A DNA stretch of 64,000 nt from Cyanophora paradoxa (lineage: Eukaryota; Glaucocystophyceae; Cyanophorales; Cyanophoraceae): assembly GCA_004431415.1 (NCBI GenBank), contig QPMI01000188.1:103201-167200 (forward strand), read 5' to 3'. The position numbers and the translations under genes are program-made. Each line of letters opens with the position of its first letter. The stretch's first letter is position 1. Positions 56,245 through 64,000 of this stretch are shown here, piece by piece. Below the pieces are notes generated by a model. It was given only the letters and a program-made list of their open reading frames with translations, had not been told where the DNA came from and searched no databases.

Positions 56245-58800
56245 CTAGGGAAGCGCCAGGTCGGGGGGGGCGTGCAGCTCTTCCAGGCCGATGGTGCCCC
56301 CGGGCACGCGCACCACGCCGGAGCCTGCGAGGCGGGGGCGCTTCACGCGGGGAAGAAGGAGAACGAGCGGCACGAGCGGCGGCGGCGGGGGGCGGAGAGG
56401 AGAAGGAGAGGGCGGGGGCGCACCGCTGACGCGGAGCGGGGACTTGCGGGGCCGGAACATGTCAGTGAAGGGCCGCTCGTCCCGGGGGGTACCGAGCGTC
56501 GTCGTGGGCGGCGCGGGGGCCGCCTCGAGCGAGCGGGCGGAGAGGGTCTCCAGGCCCAGCGAGCGGGCCGAGGAGGGGTCGGCCGGGCGCGAGTAGGCGT
56601 GTGCGTGCGTGCGCCCCGCCGAGCTCGGCTCGGACGCTGAGAAGGACGAGCCGGGGGAGGCGGACGCCAGCGCCGAAGGCGGCGTGCTGGAGGCGCTCTC
56701 GGCGCCCGCCAGCGCCGCCCCGCGGATCCCGGCGCCCCCGACGGGCCCCGCCGGCGCCCCGGCCGCCGCCGCCCCGCCCCCGCCGCCCCAGCGATCGCGG
56801 CCGCCGGAGCGGGCGCGGGCGGATGGCCCGCGGCGCGGTCCGAGGAGGGGGGCCGGTCGGAGGGGGGGCGATAGAGCGTGCCCCCCGGGCGAGAGAGGAG
56901 GGAGGCGAAGGAGGGTACGGGGTTCCCGAGCTCGTCGGGGGCGATGGCGGCCAGGTTCAGGCGGGGTACGCCCTGGTGCCGGCCCCGCGGCTGCAGCTGC
57001 GGGCTGGGCTCCTCGATCCCAGACGTGAGGACGGCCGCCGTGGAGACGGGGGGGCCCTCCTCGCGGGGGGTACCCAGCGCGGCCGCCTCGCAGAGGCTCA
57101 TGACGGGGGGCGGCGTCGGGCGCGGCAGCGAGTGGGAGGAGGAGGGGCCGGAGGAGGGGGCGGAGTGGGGCGACTGCGAGGCGGTCTGGCGCGGGGAGGA
57201 GGAGGCGGAAGCGAGAGCCGACATAGCCGCCGCGAGGCGCTCGCTGAAGCGATGCGCGGCGGCGCTGCTGGCGGAGAGCGGGGGCGGGAGCGGGCCCGGG
57301 CCAGCCACCACGCCCAGCTGCCGCTGGTGCGCGAAGAGCTGCCGCCGGGGCGAGTCGGTCGACGCCGGCTGCGGCGTGGGCGGCTGCGCGGCGCTGCGGC
57401 CGGGATCGCCGTGGGCCGCAGGGCAGTCGCGGGGGCCGAGACGGACGAGGAGGAGGAGGCGGGGGCGGCGCCGGGGCCGGGCAGTGCCGGGGGCGCGCGG
57501 GCTGGGGAGGGGCCCTGGGCTGGGGTGACTGGGAGAGACGGGGGGTGGGAGGGCTCGAGGGCGAGCGCCGGGGCCGTGGCGGGCGACTCGACAGAAGCCG
57601 CCGAGCCGACCGAATCGGACGAGAGACGGTGGCCGCGGACCACAGCGATAGCGGCGGCGGTGGCGGTGGCCGGCGGGGCCGGGGCCGGGGCCGGCGGGGC
57701 CGGCGGCGCGGGGCCCGACGAGGCGCCGGAGGAGCGCCGCTGGAGAACGGAATCGATGGCGGCGTTGCGCGGGAGGGCCTGCGCGCCGCCGCGCTCCTCT
57801 ACGGCCAGCAGCACGCGGCGGCCCAGCTCCTGCGCGGCGCCCAGCGACGCCCACAGGTCCTTCTCGACCCGCCCCGCGGCGGGGGGTTCCCCCGCCGCCC
57901 GCGAATCGATCTCAGATTGGAGACTGCGGGCAGGGGCGCGCGTCAAGGGGCGGGCCGGCCGCGGAAGCGCGGGGCGGGGAGGGGCGGGGCCGGGCCGGGC
58001 GCACAGCTCTAGTGTGTACTTTATGTCCTGGAGCGCTTCCGTGAAGGACTCGCAGGCGGCGAGGCAGACGGCGCGGTTGAAGAGCAGGTCGGCCTTGCGC
58101 ATGACGAAGTCCAGCCCGCACTCGCCCAGCTCGACCACGTCGCGCTCGCCGAGGAACTCCTGCGCGTCCCGCGCGCTCAGCGCCCGCTCGCCGCACGAAG
58201 CCGAGCTGCGCGGCGCACGAGGAAGACGCGGGTGTAGTGCTGGATGGCCGCGTGAAAGTTTCGCTGCATCTGCAGCACAACCCCGAGCATGTAGAGCGCG
58301 AGGGCCGCAAGCACGTGGTCCCGAGCGTAGTCCCGCACGATCTCCGTGAAGTACGACTCCTGCGCCCGCCCCCGCGTTCAGCGCCCTAGCCGCCCGGGCC
58401 GCAGGAACGCGCAGGCCGTCGCCGGCGCCGGGCGCCCGCGCACCGCCTCGGCGAATTCTCGGAGCTTCGTGTGCGCCACGCCCATGTTGAACAGCACATG
58501 CGGGCTGCCGCCGGCATCCTGCGATGGCTTCCGGTTGGCCGACACGCGACTCCACAGGCGGCGGACACGCGGCGCGGCGGGAAGGATGCGAGCCTGAAAG
58601 TGCGCGATTGCCTCGCGGTAGTTGCCTTTCCGGAACTCGTCCACTCCTATGGCCCAGGACTCCTGCTCGGCCTGAGCGCGCCAACGGGGTCAGCGCGGCG
58701 TGGAAGAGACGGCGACTGCCGGGGGCCGGTCCGGCGCACTTGCCGCCACCTGTCCTCCACCCTGAGGCGCGGCACGGGCCCATCAGCGAGGCAGCGGGGC
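56245..58800 (-). CDS. p67phox/NoxR-like TPR protein with long Pro/Ala-rich tail
   Basis: Exons give ESWAIGVDEFRKGNYREAIA, HVLFNMGVAHTKLREFAEAV, SYFTEIVRDYARDHVLAALA, LYMLGVVLQMQRNFHAAIQH, then VVELGECGLDFVMRKADLLF and NRAVCLAACESFTEALQDIK. The order of TPR-like helices and the (V/I)E(L/Y)..CGLDF...ADLLFNRAVC segment match the N-terminal TPR domain of p67phox and fungal NoxR, which activate NADPH oxidases through Rac. No SH3 or PB1 domain is evident. Instead a long low-complexity Pro/Ala/Ser tail follows, with short conserved-looking islands (PRLNLAAIAPDELGNPVPSF, PRLAGSGVVRVPGGTIGLEE), ending at 56245. The start lies near 58800 but no ATG can be fixed. Other TPR adaptors are possible. Confidence 0.5.
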
Positions 58801-59085
58801 GGCCGGTGGGGCTCGCGCGTCGCACCAGGTCCAGGAGAGCGCAGAATCTCGGTTCATTCGCGCCGGTCTAGCGATGCCTCGGATGCCTCATGGAAGCGAG
58901 CGAAAGCCCAGGCTGCCCCAGCCACGGGCTCAGAAGCCGCTGTACCCTTGTTCGAAGCCGCTCTCTCGGTTCCTTTCTAGTTCGCGGGCCAGAGAGCGCT
59001 TCAAGAGTTTCACAGGTAATAGTCCCGCACCGCCCGCCCATTGCGCGTGGACCCAGGTGGCGCGCGCTGAAGCACGGGTTGCAGG

Positions 59086-61919
59086 ATGCTGGCTGTCCGC
59101 AGCGGCCTTGCGCGGGCCTCGATCAAGCCGCAAAGACTATTCCGTCTAGCCACCGCGCGCCTCGCGGCCGGCGATGCCGTGATCAATGCCTCGGCCGCGC
59201 GGCCGTCGTCGGCGCTCGTCCGGGGCTTCATCAACGCCGCCCGCCATGGCCCGATCGCCGATAGCTTTAGGTGAGGTTCTCGGCTTCCGCCGCAACCAGC
59301 CCGAAAGAATCCGCCCCTTACTGTCGCGCGCGCGCCCCCGCCGCCACAGCATGCCGAGCGCGCCGGCCCGGTCAGTTGAGTTCGGCCGCCGCAGCTACTC
59401 TTCTCGTGAGCGACTCTCCTCCCCTCGCGCTGGCCGCGCGGCGCCCTGATATCTATCATGCGCAGTCCCGGCGCATCAAGTCGTGCCCATGCCCGCGCTC
59501 TCGCCAACGATGACGGAGGGGAACATTGCCACCTGGAAGAAGAACCCGGGCGACAAGATCGCCGCTGGTGCGCCTCCCGGCGCCCGATCCCTCGCTTTTC
59601 GTAACGCGTCGGTTCAAGGCGACACCATCGCCGAGATCGAGACCGACAAGGCCACGCTGGATTTCACCGCCACCGATGACGGCTATCTCGCGAAGATCCT
59701 TATTCCCGCGGGCTCGAAGAACGTGGCCGTGAACACGGTGCGGGCAGAACGCGGCGCCGGCAAGCTGCGCCTCGCGCATTCGCATCGCGGCTGACTGGGT
59801 CCCCGCAGCCCATCTTCGTGATGGTCGAGGAGAAGGTCGATGTTGCTGCGTTCGCAAACTACGTCGCACCCGCCGCCGGCGCCGCCGCCCCCGTCGCGCC
59901 CGTCCCGGCCGCCGCCGCCCCGGCCGCGCCCGCCACCCCGGCCCCGGACGGTTCGCCAGCGCCTTCTTGGGAGCGAGAAGACTTGTTCTGACTCCTGCGC
60001 GCGCGCGCCCGCCCGCCCGCAGCTCCCCACCAGATCCTGCTGATGCCGGCCCTCTCGCCGACGATGACCGAGGGCAACATCGCCTCGTGGAAGAAGAACG
60101 TCGGCGACAAGATCTCCGCCGGTGCGCGCGCGCGCCCCAGCGAACGTTCGAAGGAACGGAAAGGAAAGAGAGGAGGGAGCGGGCGGGCGGGGCTAGCGCT
60201 GACTGGGCCGGCGGTGGCGGGCGCGCAGGCGACACGGTGGCCGAAATCGAGACGGACAAGGCCACGCTGGACTTCCAGTCGACTGAGGACGGATTCATCG
60301 CTAAGATTCTCATCCCCGCCGGCTCCAAGAACGTCGCCGTGAACACGGTGCGCGCGAGCGCCCTTCGGCCTCCCTCCGTGTCCCCGCTCTCTCTCGGCCC
60401 GGCCAGGCTGACGCTGGGGCAGCCCGTCTATATCCTGGTCGAGGACGCGAAGGACATCCCCCTCTTCAAGGACTTCGAGCCGGTCGCCCCGAGTGCGCGC
60501 GGCTCTTTCTTTCTGCTTCGCTGGGGGTTTGTTGTGGCGCGGCGCGGCGTTGATCCACGCCCGCAGGCGCGTCCGCCCCGGCAGGCGCACCCGCCGCCGC
60601 CGCCCCCGCCGCCGCCCCCGCGGCAGCAGCCCCTGGGGCTTCGGCCTCGGCCGGCCCCGCGCGGCCCGCCGGCGCCCGCGTCGCCGCGAGGTGCGATCCA
60701 GACCGCCCCTTCTTGCCTCCTTCCCGCCTAACTAACATGGACTCGGCCGGGCAGCCCGCTGGCGAAGAAGACGGCGCAGCAGCTGGGTGTGGACATTGCC
60801 GCCGTGCGCGGCTCGGGCCCGAACGGCCGCATCATCCGCGCTGACGTCGCCGAGTTCGGTCCGTCCGTTCCGTTGGACGGCGCCCGCCGCCGCCGCTCGC
60901 TTCTCGCCCCGCCGCCCGGTCTCTTTTCTTTTCTTACGCTTTCGTCCAGCGGCCTCGGGCGGCGCGCGCTCGGCGGCTCCGGCGGCGGCCCCGGCGGCGG
61001 CGGGCGCGGCGGCGGCCCAGCACCCGGCGGTGGCGGCGGGCGTGCCCGCGGCGGCCCTCCCCGGCTTTGGCTTCGTCGACATTCCCCACACGCAGATCAA
61101 GAAGGCCCGCCGCCTCCCTCGCCCCTTCCTCTGCCCGGCCCGGCCCGGCGCCGACTGACCAGCCCGCAGGTCACGGCCCAGCGCCTGGCCGAGTCGAAGC
61201 GGACGGTGCCTCACTACTACGTCACGGTGGACTGCCGCGTGGACGAGCTGACGAAGCTGCGGGAGCGCCTGAACGCTGAGGCCGGCAAGGACGCGGCCTA
61301 CAAGCTCTCCGTCAACGACTTCGTGATCAAGGCCGCGGCGATGGCGCTCAAGCGCGTGCCGCTCGTCAACGCCTCGTGGACGGACGCCGCGATGCGGCAG
61401 TACGAGAACGCCGACATCTCCGTCGCCGTCTCCACTGACTACGGCCTCATCACGCCCATCGTTCGCGACGCCGAGCGCAAGGGTCTCCAGGTACCCCCCT
61501 TTTCAAACTTTCGAAAAACAATTTGATCCTCCGGCGTGGAATTTGATCCGCGGCGGCGCGCGCCGCAGGCGATCTCGACGGAGATGAAGAGCCTTGTGGA
61601 AAAGGCGCGGGCGAAGAAGCTGCAGCCGCACGAGTTCCAGGGCGGCACCTTCTCGATCTCGAACCTCGGCATGTTCGGCATCAAGCACTTCGCGCCGATC
61701 GTCAACCCGCCGCAAGCGGCCATCCTCGGCGTCGGCGGCGCCGAGAAGCGCGTGATCCCCAAGGCGGGCGCCAAGGAGGGCGAGTCTCCCTTCGAGGTCG
61801 GCACGTTCATGTACGTGACTCTGAGCTGCGACCACCGGGTCGTGGACGGCGCCGAGGCGGCCAAGTGGATGCAAGAGTTTAAGAAGATCATCGAGAAGCC
61901 TTTCCTCCTCCTCCTGTAG
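59086..61919 (+). CDS. DLAT: Pyruvate dehydrogenase E2, dihydrolipoamide acetyltransferase, mitochondrial
   Basis: ATG 59086 opens a basic amphipathic presequence ([20 protein letters not shown]) closing with FGRRSYSS. Lipoyl domain 1 is [36 protein letters not shown], with the lipoyl Lys near residue 126. Lipoyl domain 2 repeats it ([20 protein letters not shown]). Ala/Pro linkers lead to the E1/E3-binding domain [35 protein letters not shown], then the catalytic core [60 protein letters not shown] and [16 protein letters not shown], the active-site DHRxxDG. It transfers acetyl from lipoate to CoA in the PDH complex. About a dozen exons. The intron 61105-61169 is GC-AG. Confidence 0.93.
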
Positions 61920-62229
61920 CCGGCGCCGGCGCCGGAGCGCCCGCCCGCCCCGCCCCGCGCGCGTGGTGCGCAGTAACGTTATATCGATCGCGATCCACCA
62001 CCCCCCGTTTCAATAATGGCCCCGTTTTGAATGTGATGCAGTACGTATAAGATGCTTTTCAAGAAGAGAAGAGGACAAGTCGGACCACGCGTGCACGTGC
62101 AGGGATGGATAGGGGAGTCGCGGGGGTCCGGAGAAGGGAAGCGGGGCGGGGTTGGGAGGAACTGCGGCGCCCGAGGTCGCCGAGTCGCGCTCGCGCCAAC
62201 GGACGGCGCCGTCCTACAGCAAGCTCGGG
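61920..62229. other. Spacer between convergent genes
   Basis: CCGGCGCCGGCGCCGG palindromic repeat just after the E2 stop, GATCGCGATC near 61990, then the 3' flank of the leftward gene. No gene. Confidence 0.5.
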
Positions 62230-64000
62230 CTAGCGGGTGACGTCTGCGGGGTTCTCGGCGATGAGCATGCGCAGCCAGAGCGTCTCCGAGAGCTGCGAAA
62301 GCGCGCGCGCGCCGTCAGCTGGCTGACCACACACGCGCCGAGATCTCGCGCGTTTGTATGGGGCGGGTCGGGGCGGGGCGCGCCTGCACGATCGAGCGGC
62401 GGATCCTGGTCTCGTGCATGCGCGCCCGCACCACCAGCGCTCGCCGCCGCGCCTTCTGCTCCGGATCCCCGGGTCGCGCCGGTCGGCCAGATGCGGGGGG
62501 GCCGAGGCCTAGCTAGGGCGGGCGGGCGGGGCGGGGCGGGCTGGCGCACGGCGGCGGCGGGGTGGCCCGCGGGGAAGAGCGCCGCCTCCGCCTCCAGTCG
62601 CTCCGCCTCCGCCGCGTCCGCCTGCCGCCCGCCCGCCGGCGTCAGACGTGACCGACCCCGCCGCCCGCCCGCCCGCCCGCCCGCTCTCACCTCGGCAGTG
62701 CTAGGGACGGCGTCCTGCCGATCGATCGCGAGGGGCGCACGCGCGGGGCGCGGGGCGTGAGATCTAGAAGCACGCGGGGCGGGAGCGGGGGGCGGGGCGG
62801 GGTCGGGGAGGGGTACGCAGTGACGCGCCAGCATGACGAGGAGCTGCTGGCGGAGCCCCTGCAGCGCCCGCCGCTCGTTCTCGAGGCCGATGTACCCCGG
62901 AGGGGGGGACGGCTCCGCGGGGCCCTCGTACGAGGCCTGCGGCTCAGGTGAGGGAAGGGAGGGTGGCGGGGGGGAGGACGGAGGGGAAAGGGGGGTACCA
63001 GGCGGAGGAACTCGAGCATGAGCTTGGGAACGGTACCCTGCAGGGATGAAAAAGCTTAAGGCGCGGGCTCGCCGGCGCCGGCGCGCGCGGGGCAGGGGCG
63101 CCAGCTAGCTGCAGCTCGCTCGCTAGCGCTGCAGCAGGGGGAGCACTAGAGGTGTGCTCGACGAGGTGACGTCGAGCAGCGTCTCTCTCTGAGCAAGCGC
63201 GCCCACGGAGCGCCCCCATCCTAAAAAGCGCCCAAGTGTCCCCTCCTGACGATCCATCCATCCCGGGGGCGCCCCGGGGCCCGCTTGCTCGCCCGCGCAC
63301 CTCGCGGACGTACGCGAGCATCTGCCGGCCGCCGGAGGGCGTCCCCACCCCCACACCCCGCCCCTCCATCACCTGAAAGAAAGCGTAGGTTAGCCTAGCA
63401 AGGCTCGCCGCGCGGCGCGCGGGGGCGGGCCTTGAGGGCGGCGAGGAGGCCGGGCGAGGAGGTGGCCTTGGGCTCGATGCCGAGCCGCAGCACCGAGACC
63501 GTGTCCTCGTACGGCTGCCATCGTGATCAACCAGGCCAGCCCGGTTAGATGGCTTCCAATCCGGCCCGGCCCGCGCGTTCGTTGCGCACGGGGATAAAGC
63601 CGTCTGCGGGCGCGACTGGGCGTCAGGCTGTTGTGGGGGCGGCCGGGAAGGGAAGGGCGGGCGGGGGCAAGCACGCACAGTTGATGAGGAAGTCGGCCTG
63701 CGCGGGCGAGGGGGCGAGCAAGGGAGTTAGCGAGGGGCCGGAGCGAGGAGTTAGAGGGGGAGTTAGCGGGGGCGAGCAAGCGAGTGAGCGAGGGAGGGAG
63801 GGAGGGGCCGGAGCGGCGGGCGTGAGCGTGAGCGCTAGCTAGCTAGCGGCGCCCCGCCCACCCTCGAGTGAGCGAGTCCCAGCGGCGAGCGAGCGAGCAA
63901 GGGAGGGAGGGAGGGGCCGGAGCGGCGGGCGTGAGCGGTGCCGCGGCCGACGCCGCCAAATCGCCCGAAGCGCACGCAAGGGGGGGGGCGGGCGGGGGGC
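62230..64000 (-). CDS. Unrecognised multi-exon protein, 5' partial
   Basis: Leftward exons with C-rich introns give, in order, ADFLIN, PYEDTVSVLRLGIEPKATSS with PGLLAALK (followed by a GCCCGCC donor), VMEGRGVGVGTPSGGRQMLA with YVRE, VPKLMLEFLRLV, GYIGLENERRALQGLRQQLL with VML, QAERLEAEAALFPAGHPAA, ALVVRARMHETRIRRSIVQ and finally LSQLSETLWLRMLIAENPAD with VTR, stop at 62230. Helical, coiled-coil-like segments dominate the C-terminus. No family recognised. The start is beyond the right edge. Confidence 0.4.

Overview
The window is nuclear DNA from a very GC-rich, intron-dense single-celled eukaryote. It has no bacterial operons. Protein families can only be read by joining short exons across introns of roughly 50-250 nt. 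The families are typical of algae and protists: mitochondrial PDH-E2, a complex III hinge protein, AGXT2, a sucrose-type H+ symporter, a YTH reader, kinesin-light-chain TPRs and an Arf GTPase. Many introns start with GC instead of GT, and many others start GTGCG or GTACCCC. Their pyrimidine tracts are C-rich, often (CCCCG)n. Frequent GC-AG introns together with this base composition make me favour a haptophyte-like alga, but I cannot fix the lineage from sequence alone.

Layout. 1-2.65 kb (+) is the 3' part of a family-4 glycosyltransferase, followed by an iterated copy of its last exon. 3.46-4.34 kb (-) is a SOUL/HBP-type protein and 4.98-7.01 kb (+) a SAM-domain protein with a duplicated internal module. 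8.67-9.99 kb (-) is an unrecognised gene. 10.06-12.5 kb (+) is an Arf-family GTPase that lacks the catalytic Gln, and about 12.8-15.4 kb (+) a helical-family gene whose introns carry copies of exon ends. 15.4-21.3 kb is mostly gene-poor, palindrome-rich DNA with a MITE-like element and one small gene (18.41-18.98 kb). 21.29-24.98 kb (-) is a YTHDF-like m6A reader. 26.19-32.76 kb (-) is a KY/transglutaminase-like protein with about eight tandem beta modules. 32.98-34.95 kb (+) is a KLC-like TPR protein. 35.54-38.75 kb (-) is a J-domain/fibronectin-III protein ending in SIM-like and PIP-box-like motifs. 39.10-39.88 kb (+) is a small membrane protein, 40.14-43.94 kb (-) is AGXT2, and 43.94-46.90 kb (+) is a sucrose/H+ symporter. 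47.00-50.70 kb (-) is an F-box/LRR protein, 51.12-52.64 kb (+) a NUMOD3/zinc-knuckle protein and 52.99-54.04 kb (-) a membrane protein. 54.52-55.08 kb (-) is a small secreted protein, 55.26-55.75 kb (+) is QCR6, 56.25-58.8 kb (-) a p67phox/NoxR-like TPR protein, 59.09-61.92 kb (+) PDH-E2, and 62.23-64 kb (-) an unrecognised partial gene.

There is no single pathway. Three genes belong to mitochondrial metabolism (AGXT2, QCR6, PDH-E2). The dominant arrangement is head-to-head: about eight divergent pairs with short spacers, suggesting shared promoters. The strongest candidates for something new are the J-FN3-SIM-PIP protein, the Arf without its catalytic Gln, the multi-module KY protein, the exon-boundary duplications around introns at 12.8-13.8 kb, the widespread GC-AG introns, and the over-abundance of nested palindromic words in the spacers.
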